62,000 nt of DNA, taken from assembly GCA_009746045.1 (NCBI GenBank), contig RPFO01000130.1:2661368-2723367 (forward strand), written 5' to 3'. This DNA is from Mesostigma viride. Taxonomy: Eukaryota > Streptophyta > Mesostigmatophyceae > Mesostigmatales > Mesostigmataceae. Positions within the stretch are counted from its first letter, which is position 1. The number at the start of each line of letters is the position of its first letter. Shown piece by piece: positions 11,851-23,229 of the stretch. The translations under genes were made by a program, and so were the position numbers. The notes under the pieces were generated by a model, which made no database searches, had not been told where the DNA came from, and saw only the letters and a list, made by a program, of their open reading frames with translations.

Positions 11851-12189
11851 TTTAATTATAAATTAAACACATGCTCCCGTTGGGGAGTCACGGAGCACCG
11901 GAGTGCTTTTAATCCCTAAGTGTGCACGATGGGCAGGGGGCAGAGACCCCCCCCTTCCCTCATGCCACAGGCATGCCACAGGGTGCTCAATCGGACCCGT
12001 CGAAACGATGCGGGGCATCCAGGGCTGTGGGTGCAATATGACCCGTGTGAGCATTACACTGCTATGGAGACGTGAGCAAACAAGCAGTGCTAGGCGAGAC
12101 GCATAGCTAGGCTGGCAGATGTCTGTTGGCTAATTAATTAATTAATTAATTAACTCGAGCTCCCGCTTGGGAGTCACGGAGCATTACCC
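11851..12189 (-). repeat. Two family C 3' ends with (TTAA)n tails
   Basis: The first copy (tail 11851-11866, hairpin about 11871-11898) extends about 230 bp into upstream element sequence and is related to the copy at 48636-49165. The second (tail 12131-12153, hairpin about 12156-12183) is cut off at its 5' side directly by the tetranucleotide array beginning at 12190. Confidence 0.65.
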
Positions 12190-12450
12190 GGATGGATGGA
12201 TGGATGGACGGACGGACGGACGGACGGACGGACGGACAGACGGACGGACGGACGGACGGACGGACGGACGGACGGACGGACGGACGGACGGACGGACGGA
12301 CGGACGGACGGACGGACGGACGGACGGACGCACGGACGGACGGACGGACGGACGGATTGATGGATGGATGGATGGATGGATGGATGGATGGATGGATGGA
12401 TGGATGGATGGATGGATGGATGGATGGATGGATGGATGGATGGATGGATT
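12190..12450. repeat. (GGAC)n then (GGAT)n microsatellite
   Basis: About 165 bp mostly of GGAC units change abruptly to about 95 bp of GGAT units near 12356. The plus strand is the G-rich strand. The repeating WMDG, RTDG and IHPS translations arise because a 4-bp unit gives the same tetrapeptide in every frame. Confidence 0.97.
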
Positions 12451-12451
12451 A

Positions 12452-12612
12452 ATATATGAATTAAAATCGTACTCCCGTTGGGGAGCCACGGAGCACTAAC
12501 CCCGATGGATGGATTAATTAATTAATTAATTAATTAAACTCGTGCTCCCGTTGGGGAGTCACGGAGCACCGAAGTGCTTTTAATCCCTGTGTGTGCACTA
12601 CAGGAGAAGAGA
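12452..12612 (-). repeat. Two stacked family C 3' ends between GGAT arrays
   Basis: Two hairpin-plus-tail termini (about 12452-12500 and 12516-12600) are stacked head to tail, separated by a scrap of GGAT units, and flanked by GGAT arrays on both sides. Each keeps only the last 50-90 bp of the element. Confidence 0.7.
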
Positions 12613-13267
12613 GATGGATGGATGGATGGATGGATGGATGGATGGATGGATGGATGGATGGATGGATGGATGGATGGATGGATGGATGGATGGATGGATG
12701 GATGGATGGATGGATGGATGGATGGATGGATGGATGGATGGATGGATGGATGGATGGATGGATGGATGGATGGATGGATGGATGGATGGATGGATGGATG
12801 GATGGATGGATGGATGGATGGATGGATGGATGGATGGATGGATGGATGGATGGATGGATGGATGGATGGATGGATGGATGGATGGATCGATGGATGGATG
12901 GATGGATGGATGGATGGATGGATGGATGGATGGATGGATGGATGGATGGATGGATGGATGGATGGATGGATGGATGGATGGATGGATGGATGGATGGATG
13001 GATGGATGGATGGATGGATGGATGGATGGATGGATGGATGGATGGATGGATGGATGGATGGATGGATGGATGGATGGATGGATGGATGGCCGGATGGATG
13101 GATGGATGGATGGATGGATGGATGGATGGATGGATGGATGGATGGATGGATGGATGGATGGATGGATGGATGGATGGATGGATGGATGGATGGATGGATG
13201 GATGGATGGATGGATGGATGGATGGATGGATGGATGGATGGATGGATGGATGGATGGATGGATGGAT
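12613..13267. repeat. (GGAT)n microsatellite, about 650 bp
   Basis: Almost pure GGAT units with two visible point variants (GATC at about 12888, GGCC at about 13088). G-rich strand is plus. The right end runs into a (TTAA)n tail and another family C hairpin at 13266-13330. Confidence 0.98.
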
Positions 13268-13330
13268 TAATTAATTAATTAATTAATTAGACTCGTGCTC
13301 CCGTTGGGGAGTCACGGAGCATTAACCCCG
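13266..13330 (-). repeat. Family C 3' end (tail and hairpin)
   Basis: A TTAATTAA-type tail followed by the GTGCTCC/GGAGCA hairpin and GGGGTTAATG, then about 16 bp of GGAT units at 13331-13346. Only the terminus of the element is present. Confidence 0.7.
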
Positions 13331-13345
13331 ATGGATGGATGGATG

Positions 13346-14118
13346 GGTGCACACATTCCTACCGGTCTAATCTATCTACATTGGATACATACTACATCTA
13401 TCTAACAACATTCTAACTACAACATCTATCTAGGCAGCCGCACGCTGCCCTAGGGGGAGCTATCTAGCGTGCCTCCCGCGGGATTGCACACGCGGGCGCT
13501 TCCCCACTGGGGGGGGCTCGTTGTCCTCTATGACCTGGGCCCACTTGGCCTTGTCCATCATCTTCTTCCAAATCACGGAGAGGCCTAGGCCCCCCATGTC
13601 CTCTACTAGCTGTTCCTTGAAGGTGCGTGCCTTGCGGCGTCTAACATCACTGGGCCCAGCCCACGTCAGGAGGTGCCGGCCAGGCTGGGCTGGTCGCAGT
13701 CCTGCGGGGGGGCCACGTGAGGTGTCTACCTGGTTGGTGCGAGCTAGGTGCCCTACTAGCTGCAGGCGGCGTTGCTTAATTGTGCTGGTGATATAGGGCA
13801 TGCCCTGGTACAGGTCCTCATTGCGGACATGAGCAGCATATCCTACTCTGAAAATGGAACGCAGCATGCTGGTGACCGCGCCCTCCAGCTTGCGGGCCAG
13901 GTCGGCGGTGAGGGTCCACGTCTCCGGCGGCGCCATACGTGAGAACAGGAAGGACGAGGACCTTGAACAGGTCCTGTTTCTCGATCTTGCCCAGGGGCTT
14001 GCGCCACAGGGCCCGGTACTGGCGTAAAGCGTGCCAGGCGAGGGAGATGCGGTGGTCCACATCAACCTCGCAGCTGGGGAGCAGGCTGCCCAGCAGCTTA
14101 ACGCGGTCCCGATACAGG
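13346..14118 (-). mobile_element. 5'-truncated LINE (C-terminal part of reverse transcriptase ORF) embedded in GGAT array
   Basis: The minus strand encodes the C-terminal part of a non-LTR reverse transcriptase polypeptide. Landmarks are [51 protein letters not shown] and [17 protein letters not shown], which align with the better LINE copy at 57.4-58.9 kb. The frame changes near 13.9 kb. The RT core with its YxDD motif is absent, so this is a dead 5' truncation. Its 3' end (ACCGGTAGGAATGTG) abuts GGAT units and its 5' end abuts the 1.1-kb GGAT array. Confidence 0.8.
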
Positions 14119-14121
14119 ACT

Positions 14122-15200
14122 GATGGATGGATGGATGGATGGATGGATGGATGGATGGATGGATGGATGGATGGATGGATGGATGGATGGATGGATGGAT
14201 GGATGGATGGATGGATGGATGGATGGATGGATGGATGGATGGATGGATGGATGGATGGATGGATGGATGGATGGATGGATGGATGGATGGATGGATGGAT
14301 GGATGGATGGATGGATGGATGGATGGATGGATGGATGGATGGATGGATGGATGGATGGATGGATGGATGGATGGATGGATGGATGGATGGATGGATGGAT
14401 GGATGGATGGATGGATGGATGGATGGATGGATGGATGGATGGATGGATGGATGGATGGATGGATGGATGGATGGATGGATGGATGGATGGATGGATGGAT
14501 GGATGGATGGATGGATGGATGGATGGATGGATGGATGGATGGATGGATGGATGGATGGATGGATGGATGGATGGATGGATGGATGGATGGATGGATGGAT
14601 GGATGGATGGATGGATGGATGGATGGATGGATGGATGGCCGGATGGATGGATGGATGGATGGATGGCCGGATGGATGGATGGATGGATGGATGGATGGCC
14701 GGATGGATGGATGGATGGATGGATGGATGGATGGATGGATGGATGGATGGATGGATGGATGGATGGATGGATGGATGGATGGATGGATGGATGGATGGAT
14801 GGATGGATGGATGGATGGATGGATGGATGGATGGATGGATGGATGGATGGATGGATGGATGGATGGATGGACATGGATGGATGGATGGATGGATGGATGG
14901 ATGGATGGATGGATGGATGGATGGATGGATGGATGGATGGATGGATGGATGGATGGATGGATGGATGGATGGATGGATGGATGGATGGATGGATGGATGG
15001 ATGGATGGATGGATGGATGGATGGATGGATGGATGGATCCATGGATGGATGGATGGATGGATGGATGGATGGATGGATGGATGGATGGATGGATGGATGG
15101 ATGGATGGATGGATGGATGGATGGATGGATGGATGGATGGATGGATGGATGGATGGATGGATGGATGGATGGATGGATGGATGGATGGATGGATGGATGG
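14122..15200. repeat. (GGAT)n microsatellite, about 1.08 kb
   Basis: The longest array in the window. GGCC variant units occur three times between 14637 and 14702, and single variants occur at about 14872 (ACAT) and 15039 (CCAT). Spaced variants suggest local duplication of blocks. G-rich strand is plus. Confidence 0.98.
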
Positions 15201-15722
15201 GTGGGTGGGTGCGTGGGTGGGTGGGTGGGTGGGTGGGTGGGTGGGTGGGTGGGTGGGTGGGTGGGTGGGTGGGTGGGTGGGTGGGTGGGTGGGTGGGTGG
15301 GTGGGTGGGTGGGTGGTGGGTGGGTGGGTGGGTGGGTGGGTGGGTGGGTGGGTGGGTGGGTGGGTGGGTGGGTGGGTGGGTGGGTGGGTGGGTGGGTGGG
15401 TGGGTGGGTGGGTGGGTGGGTGGGTGGGTGGGTGGGTGGGTGGGTGGGTGGGTGGGTGGGTGGGAGGGTGGGTGGGTGGGTGGGTGGGTGGGTGGGTGGG
15501 TGGGTGGGTGGGTGGGTGGGTGGGTGGGTGGGTGGGTGGGTGGGTGGGTGGGTGGGTGGGTGGGTGGGTGGGTGGGTGGGTGGGTGGGTGGGTGGGTGGG
15601 TGGGTGGGTGGGTGGGTGGGTGGGTGGGTGGGTGGGTGGGTGGGTGGGTGGGTGGGTGGGTGGGTGGGTGGGTGGGTGGGTGGGTGGATGGATGGATGGA
15701 TGGATGGATGGATGGGTGGGTG
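15201..15722. repeat. (GGGT)n microsatellite, about 490 bp, ending in GGAT/GGGT
   Basis: GGAT changes to GGGT within a few units at about 15200, and returns briefly to GGAT at about 15686-15713. With more than 100 consecutive GGG runs spaced by single T, the plus strand has extreme G-quadruplex potential. Confidence 0.98.
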
Positions 15723-15727
15723 GGTGG

Positions 15728-17760
15728 GTACGCGCAATCCTACCGGTCTAAGCTACCTATCTATAAAAATAAAACAAGCTAACTCTATATTTATGGTGCC
15801 CTCGACCCTAGGGGTCTTGGCTAGCATGCTTCCCGCGTTTGCAATTAAAGACGCGGGCGCTTCGATCCCCACGGGAGGGGGTTCGTTGTCAGTCTATGAC
15901 CTGAGCCCACTTGGCCTTGTCCATCATCTTGTTCCAAATCACAGAGAGGCCTAGCCCCCCCATGTCCTCTACGAGCTAGCTGTTCTTTGAAAGTGCGGGC
16001 CTTGCGGCGTCTAGCATTGCTGGGCCCGGCCCACGTGAGGAGGTGCCTGCCAGGCTGAGCTGGTCGCAGCCCTGTGGGGGGGGGGCGTGAGGTGTCTACT
16101 GGGTTGGTGCGAGCTAAACTGTGCCCTTAGTACTAGCTGCAGGCGCCGCTGCTTAATGGTGCTGGTGATATATGGCATGCCGAGGTACAAGTCCTCACTG
16201 CGGACATGAGCAGCATATCCTATACACGGAAAATTGACCGCAGCATGTTGGTGACGGCGCCGTCCAGCTTTCTGGCTAGGTCGGCTGTGAGGGTCCACGT
16301 CTCTGCCCCGTATGTAAGAACAGGGAGGACCAGGACCTTGAACAGGTCCTGTTTCTCTAGCTCGCCCAGGGGCTCGCGCCACAGGGCCCTGTATAGGCGT
16401 CAAGCGTGCCAGGCGAGGGAGATACGGTGGTCCACGTCGGCCTCGCAGCGCATGGGGAGTAAGCTACCCAGCAACTTGACGCGGTCCCGATACTGGACTC
16501 GAGAGCCATCGAGGATCGAGAAAGAGGTGGAGGTACCCGGCAGTGGCTGAGTGAGCCCAACCGCCAGGGCCTCAGTCTTCTTGTTGACCTTGAGCCCCAC
16601 CGCTCGGGCCGCCTCAATGCCGCTGAGGCATGCAGTCAAGCCACGTCTGCACGTGCTCAGTTTCCTCGAAGAGGGTGCCGTCGTCTACATAGATGATTTC
16701 CGCTCGATCGCCGAATCTCCGTGTCCGGACGCCCCGCCATGCCAGAAATGGTTGGCGACCTTTCACCCCTGGTTTCGTACCCACAATGCGAGCAAGCCGC
16801 TTGCAAGCCCATGAATCATGACGTATTCGATGATGCACAATAATGAAGAGGTATGGTGGCGAGAGCACACACTGAGCCGCCTGCATGCCACACACCCTAG
16901 CTTCTTCTGTAAAGGGCATGGTGGCGTGGTCCCGTAGGAAGTGCGCACCGAGGTGGTGGACCCATCATATACAGGTTGCGGATGACAGCAGTAAGGGGGA
17001 GGGGGATCCGGAACAGAGCGAGGATGTCCCACAGCGCAGACCAGAAAACCGAATCGAAGGCTCAATTGATGAAGTCCACCAGCACAAGGTGCAGAGTAGA
17101 GGGGACTCACCAGGTTGAAGGCGGTGCAGTCTGACGTGCAGTTTTTCCATGAGGCGGCGAGTAGCGAAGAGCGCTTGTACAGTACTGTGTTGCGGCCAGG
17201 ACAGAAGCCGAGCTGAGTCTCGCTGAGGTGGCCGTCCCGGGCGGTGCGCAGGCGGTTCAGGATGAGCCGCATGAGAAGCTTGAGGGGGGCACTTTGGATG
17301 CACACCCCTCTGTAGTTGCCGGGGTCGGTGGGCGACCCGGCCCTTGTTTTTGTACAGCATCGTGCGAAAACTGTGCCAGGCCGCTGGGGGCGGTTGCGAC
17401 AATCGACAGCAAAATGCGTTTGCAGATGTCCCGAAAGATCTATCGCTGACAACAGTGCATGTCCTCACACTCGGCGGCGAGTTTCACGACCGCTGCATGC
17501 CGGAATCTCATCTGAGCCTGTGGCTCGGCATCGTAACGCAGGCGCTGAACCGCCTAGCTGCGTGACCTCGCGGGAGGTGACAGGAGGCAATGATGTCTGA
17601 CGGGGTCGCCAAGCGGGCCGGCCTGGCAGTGCCGGGGGGGACTAGGTAGTCCGCCGCTGACCCGGGCGGGGCCGGGGGCCCTGCTGGGCCACCTGCCAGG
17701 GCAGCCTGGCGAGTGCATGGCGGGCGGCGGCTGCTGGTAGCAAGGACCATGGTGGAGGTG
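15728..17760 (-). mobile_element. Decayed LINE copy (RT and C-terminal region)
   Basis: On the minus strand, pieces of one reverse transcriptase polypeptide are spread over several frames. They include the N-terminal PGSAADYLV region (about 17.65 kb), NYRGV and QLGFCPGRNTV (about 17.2-17.3 kb), a YVDD catalytic box with ETEHVQTWLDC (about 16.69 kb), ETWTL plus [18 protein letters not shown] (about 16.2-16.3 kb) and a terminal SVIW-like block. Multiple frameshifts make it dead. The 3' terminus ACCGGTAGGATTG meets CCCA units directly at 15722-15730. Same family as the copies at 13.3 and 21-23 kb. Confidence 0.8.
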
Positions 17761-17879
17761 GCCATGGTTGGGTGGGTGCATGGGTGGGTGCGTTTTGGGA
17801 TCAATGGAGGGGGCTGGGGGGGTGGGGGGGCCGGTGGGGGGGCCGGGATGGGGGGGGGGGGGATGGGGGGGGGGGGAGA

Positions 17880-18281
17880 TCGAGCGGGCGGGCGGGTGGG
17901 CGGGCGGGAGGGCGGGCGGGTGGGCGGGCGGGCGGGTGGGAGGGCGGGCGGGCAGGCGGGCGGGCGGGCGGGCGGGCGGGAGGGCGGGCGGGCGGGCAGG
18001 CGGGCGGGCGGGCGGGCGGGCGGGCGGGCGGGAGGGCGGGCGGGCGGGCGGGCGGGCGGGCGCGGGCGGGCGGGGGCGGGAGGGCGGAGGGCGGGCGGGC
18101 GGGCGGGCGGGCGGGCGGCGCGGCGGGCGGCGGGCGGGCGGGCGGGCGGGCGGGCGGGCGGGCGGGCGGCGCGGGCGGGCGGGCGGGCGGGCGGGCGGGC
18201 GGGCGGGCGGGCGGGCGGGCGGGCGGGCGGGCGGCGGGCGGGCGGCGCGGCGGGCGGCGGGTGGGGGGGTGGGGTGGGTGG
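17880..18281. repeat. (GGGC)n microsatellite
   Basis: GGGC units with scattered GGGT, GGGA and GGCAGG variants and short CGGCG phase slips, G-rich on plus. It lies just upstream (minus-strand sense) of the LINE at 15.7-17.8 kb. The Ala-Gly-Gly-Arg frames are meaningless translations of the repeat. Confidence 0.96.
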
Positions 18282-18317
18282 GGGTGGGGGATAGAGATTC
18301 GCTCAGTTTGAGGTATA

Positions 18318-18545
18318 AGGGGGGGGGGGGCTGGTTGTGCGTGGGTATGTCTGTGTATGTGGGGGGGGGGGGGGGGGCGGGCGGGGGGGCGGGCGGGCGG
18401 GCGGGCGGGCGGGCGGGCGGCGGGCGGGCGGGCGGGCGGGCGGGCGGGCGGGCGGGCGGGCGGGCGGGCGGGCGGGCGGGCGGCGGGCGGGCGGGCGGGT
18501 GGGTGGGGTGGGGTGTGTGTGGTGGTGGTGGGGGGGGGGGGGGGC
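18318..18545. repeat. Second (GGGC)n array with flanking poly-G runs
   Basis: GGGC units at about 18378-18504, with poly-G tracts at about 18318-18330, 18361-18377 and 18530-18543. Homopolymer lengths here are likely to be unreliable in any assembly. Confidence 0.93.
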
Positions 18546-18601
18546 ATGCAATTTCAAAAAATGTAATGCCTCCGGTTTAGTGCTGTAATAGGGCCGCATG
18601 C

Positions 18602-20930
18602 CATTAAATTAAATTAAATTAATTATAACATGACTCCGTTGGGAGATCATGTGGCACGTATTCCATTGCTGATGGGTAGGGGTGAGCGGAGCCGAGAAAA
18701 CTAATTAAGCTAACTCTATATAAGCTATAAAGTCTACGAAAATCCTAGCTACTCTACTCAGCTGAAGCACCCCTTTCGGCTCCTAGGGGGGCGGGGGCTT
18801 GCCCATGCACAGGGGCTGGCGTGTGGGCCTAATGGTCTGTTACCTCTTCTTCTTGTCCTGCATGCATGGCAGTCGGCATTGAAGCAGGGAATATGAGAGA
18901 GGGACGGAAAGGCGGTGTTCACACTGGGCTGGGACCACTTAGTAGGTCGGCTGAGCAACTGATGTGCAGTATTATAGTTCATGGCAGGTCTACCCGCCTG
19001 CCCGGTGCGGCTGGTCGGCTTGTCCTTGGGGCCAGGCCAGGTCAGGATATGCCGCCCTGGCTGGCCAAGCTGCTGGGGGCCGGCCAGACCAAGGGCGGTG
19101 TCTACCTGACTGGTTCGAGCCTAATTTCATCCGAAACACGTACCGGGCATACCCTCAATTAAACAAAGACTCTTAGTAGTGACCTAATAATGCGTGGAAA
19201 ACCCTATACATTCAGGATCTGTCGGAGGATCCTTTATACTGTGCCGTTCAGCCGGGTGACCAGCTTGTCCGTGAGCGTCCATGCCTCCGGCGCCGTGGGT
19301 GAGCACCATGAGGACCAAGACCTTGCAAAGAGCACGTGCTTGCGGTCCTCGCCCAGGTCTTTCGAGTGCCAGTGTGCATGTTGAGCGAGCAAAGCCTGGC
19401 CCATGCAGGCCGACGCTGGTGTCCACATTGTCTGCCATGCATGTCAGGGAGCATGCTCCCCATCTCTTTGCCAGCGATCACGGAACGGTACCTCAGTCCC
19501 GTCGAGCAGCCGCCGGTGGGAGCGGCGGGCGAGTCAGGTATAGCGCCAATCACTATCGTCTCTAATTTGACGCTCATCTCCAGGCTGCCCCAGTGCTGCT
19601 CGCGCCTCCAAGCCCAGACAGACTGTCCAGCCAGGTCTGATTTCTGAATGTGCTCCGACGGGGCGCTGGATATGAGGGCCGGTGGTATCCTCCGCATAAA
19701 TCACGGCAGCTCGGACAGGCGGTGAACTTGCAGGGCCACCGCCGCCCTAAGTTGCTGCGATCGTTATTTGAGGATGTCCACCAAGCTAGGCTCAAACCCT
19801 GCCGGCAAAGCGCGCACATGCCTGCCGGCGCGGCAATGTGACGTGATCCACGACAATAAAGGACAGCTCATGACGGGGACAGGACATAACCTTGCCACAC
19901 CCCGTTGTGAAGGGGGAATGGTGGGGTGGTGCCTTCCGCAGTCTGCGCTACTGCATGTGAACCCTCATAAAATATATAAAGCCGGCGAATGGCAGCAATA
20001 AATGTTGGTGGCACGCGATCCAGAGCTAGGATGGCGCAAAGAGCCTCCCAGAGGACTGTGTCGAAAGCCTTGATGGAGTCAACAAAAATGAAGATCGACC
20101 GGCAAAAAACCATCATGGCAAATGCGGCGCATGCACCTCCTCCACCAGCCGGCGCGCGACAAGCACAGCCATGACAGTGTTACGGCCCCTACAGAAACCA
20201 TCTGAGACTCGCCCAGGTATAGTGGGTCCAGCGCAGCGCAGAGCCTGTGCAGCATCCGTGCGCATGAAATTGAACCTTTGTACAGCGCCGGCGGCCTGGA
20301 GGCAGACCCCCCGATGGTTACCGGGGTCACTGAGCAGCAGAACCGGCTTCTTGTACACAGTACAGCATGACTCGGATATGGCCCACTCTGAGCAGGCGGA
20401 GGCTCATCAGAGATCGAGCAGAACACGGTTCCAAAACGCCTGCCGAAGCTCTTGCACCGCCAGGTCAGGCCGGGGTCTAAGTGAGCAGTTCGGCCGAAAG
20501 CCGGTGGTCGGCACCGATCGCCCAGCCGCATCTTACCGCATATGCAAGCGAGCAAGGGCGCCGTCCAAGTGAAGGGGTGGACGACGTTGACAGTGTTGGT
20601 GGCAAGGCAGCCATCCTTCAAGGCGGGGACTTGGTAGTCCGCGGCCGAGGAGGGTGCCGCGGCCGGCGGCCGGGGGGGTCCAGCATGCAACACCAAGATG
20701 GGCGGCCAGTCAGGGTGAAGCGGCGGGGCCGGGCGGGGGGGGCGCGAGCCCCACCCGTCAAGGAAACATTGTGGGCCAACGTACCAGCGGTCAAGGCTGA
20801 CCGGTGCCGCGCCCATGTGCGTCCCCCGTGTGCTCCACCGGGGTGCGCTGCCGGCCTGCCGCCGGCCCGGCCGAGCCGGTCAACAAGGTGGGACCACATT
20901 AATGCCTTGCCGGCTGGTTGAGAGCTTGGC
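18602..20930 (-). mobile_element. Decayed LINE copy ending in the family B hairpin and (AATTT)n tail
   Basis: On the minus strand, reverse-transcriptase pieces are recognisable: NHRGVCLQAAGAVQRFNF and GRNTVMAVLVARRLVEEV (20.1-20.36 kb), IFVDSIKAFDTVLWEAL and NGVWQGYVLSP (19.87-20.1 kb), and a GRHRPWSG-type C-terminal block near 19.1 kb. Frames change repeatedly, so the copy is dead. Its 3' end is the hairpin ACTCCCAACGGAGT-like (about 18640-18650) followed by (AATTT)n, the same terminus carried by the ORF1-only elements at 24.7, 48.3, 49.4 and 53.4 kb. This LINE is therefore the best in-window candidate for the partner that supplies their reverse transcriptase. Confidence 0.75.
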
Positions 20931-20937
20931 AGGCCTG

Positions 20938-21002
20938 CATACAATCCTAGTTATCCTACCGGTCTATTCTGTTTTACTAAGTAATTACAAGTAAGTAAGT
21001 AT

Positions 21003-21059
<57 letters not shown>

Positions 21060-23160
21060 GACTTGCGTGTCATGCACACGGGCATCAGCCACCGGGAGTA
21101 CTACATGCTCATCTCATTGGAAAATAGTTACACGAAAGTTACAAATATCGTCTGCATCATGCCCCAATCATGCATATAGTCACTAGAGGGGGGGGTCGCT
21201 AGCCTATTCTATCTAGTTATACAACAAATTAACGATCCTAATGTCTTTATCTAGAGGGTGCCAGACCTTAAGGGTCTTGCCGAGCATCATCATGCTTCCC
21301 GCGCTTGCAAACACGCGGCTTCCCCGCTGCGGGGGGGTCATTCCTCTCGAAATAACCTGAGCCCTGCACAAATTGGCCTCAGTTCAATGTCCAAATCACG
21401 GAGAGGCAAAGGCCCCCCATGTCCTCGACTAGCTGCTCCTTGAAAGTGCGGGCCGTGCGGCGTTTAGCATGGCTGGGCCCGTCCCACGTTGAGGAGCGGT
21501 GCCTGCCAGGCTGAGCAGGTCGCAGCGGCCTGCGGGCTGCACCGGGAGGGGCCACGAGAATGTGTCTACCTGGTTGGTGCGAGCTAAGTGCCGTACTATA
21601 GTTGCAGTCGACGTTGCTTGATAGTGCTGGTGGTAAGTGGCATACCTAGGTACAAGTCCTCCTTGCGGACATGTTCGGCATAGCCCACGCGGATGAATTG
21701 ACCAAAGCACGGCATCATGTTGGTGACCGCGCCGTCCAGCTTTTTCGCAAGGTCGGTTGTGAGGGTACATCCACCTCTCCGCCCCCATACGTGAGAACAG
21801 GAAGGACAAGGTCCTGTTTCTCTAGCATGCCCAAGCCGGGCTTCTTGCGCCACAGGGCCCTGTAGTGACGTAAAGCATGCCAGGCGAGGGAGATACGGCA
21901 CCTGGTCCACGTCGGCCTCGGAGCTGGGGAGTAAGCTGCATGCCCAGCAGGTTGACGCGTTCCCGGTTCTCAGTAGACGCGAGAGCCATCAAGAAGGAAG
22001 ATCTAGAGGTCGGGCGGTGGCGGGGTTAGAGCCCAACCGCCAGGGCCTCTGTCTTCTTGCTGACCTCGAGCCCCACCACTCAGGCCTCCATTCCGAGGCA
22101 GTCCTGCATGAGTCAAGCCAGGTCTGCACGTGCTCAGTGTCCTCGAAGAGGCCGGCGGTGTCATCCGCATAGATAACTCAGTTCCGCTAGCAGCTAATCT
22201 CCATGTCTGCCCTGCATGCCGTGCCAGAATTGTTGCATGGCGACTTTCACCCCTACCCACAATGCGAGCAAACCGCTTGCGCGCCTGAATCATTACCTAT
22301 TCAAACACAATAATGAACAGGTATGGTGAGAGCACGCAGCCCTGCCACAAACCCTTCTGAAGAGAGCATAGTGGCGTGGACCCGTACAGGAAGTGCGCGC
22401 CAAGGTGGTGGACCCTTCGTACAGGTTGCGGATGCAAGACAGCAATAAGGGGGAGGGGAATTCGGAACAAAGCGAGGATGTCCCACAGCGCAGACCAGAA
22501 AACCAAGTCAAAGGCTTTGATGAAGTCCACCAGCACAAGGTGCAAATGGGACTCACCAGGTTGGAGGCGGTGCAGTTCTTCCACCAGGCGGCGAGTAGCG
22601 AAGAGCGCTTGTACAGTACTGTGTTGCGGCCAGGACGGAAGCCGAGCTGAGTCTAGTTGAGGTGGTCGTCCAAGGCAGTGCGCAGGCGGTTCAGGATGAG
22701 CCGCATGCATAAAAGCTCAGTTAACGGGGTGCGCTTCATGAATGCACACCCCTCTGTAGTTGCCGGGCGACCCTTTGTTTTTGTGCAGCATCGTGCGAAA
22801 GTTTTGTCGCCAGGCCGCCGGGGGCGGTTGCGACGACAGCAGAAGGCGGTTGCAGATATCCCGGAAGAGCAGCATGGCCCCAGTGTCCTCGAACTCGGCA
22901 GCCAGTTTTATGACCGCGGCCGGAATCTCGCCAGAGCCTGTGGCTGCGTCGTAACGCAGGCGTTGGACCGCCTCCGTGATTTCTTGGGAGGTGAAAGGAG
23001 GTATGTCTGATGGGTCGGCTAGCGGGCCGGTCAGCGGGGGGACCAGGTAGTCTGCTGCGGACCCGGGCGGGGCCGGGGGCCCGGCCGGGCCGCCGGCCAG
23101 CCAGGCGGCCTGGCGCGGGCGCGGCGGCTGCGGGTAGCCGGGCCTGGGACGTGCGTCTGC
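20938..23160 (-). mobile_element. Decayed LINE copy (RT), with an internal (AAGT)n array in its 3' UTR
   Basis: Minus-strand blocks in order are PGSAADYLV, TSQEITEAVQRLRYD and GEIPAAVIKLAAEFED (22.86-23.07 kb), HRPGNYRGV and GFRPGRNTVQALFATRRLVEELHRLQPGES (22.5-22.7 kb), LVLVDFIKAFDLVFWSAL and LWQGCVLSPYLFIIVFE (22.3-22.5 kb), then C-terminal blocks VRKEDLYLGMPLTTSTIKQR and [10 protein letters not shown] (21.55-21.7 kb). Small insertions and deletions break the frame. The conserved 3' motif ACCGGTAGGAT is at about 20955. Same family as the 13.3 and 15.7 kb copies. Confidence 0.78.
20981..21060. repeat. (AAGT)n microsatellite
   Basis: About 18 AAGT units, nearly perfect after an initial irregular part (TAATTACAAGTAAGTAAGTATT). 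It lies inside the 3' UTR region of the minus-strand LINE. Confidence 0.95.
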
Positions 23161-23229
23161 AGTAGCCGTGGGCAGCAGGGGCGGGCTAGGCGAGACGCAT
23201 AGCTAGGCTGGCGGATGTCTGTTGGCTAA

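Noticed and set aside
12167-15954. Very long frames of WMDG, IHPS, WVGG or THPP repeats on both strands (up to about 670 codons)
   Set aside because: A 4-bp repeat without stop codons is open in every frame and gives the same tetrapeptide in all three; there is no start context or flanking domain.
17713-18599. Gly/Ala/Arg-rich and Pro/Ala-rich frames
   Set aside because: Direct translations of (GGGC)n arrays.
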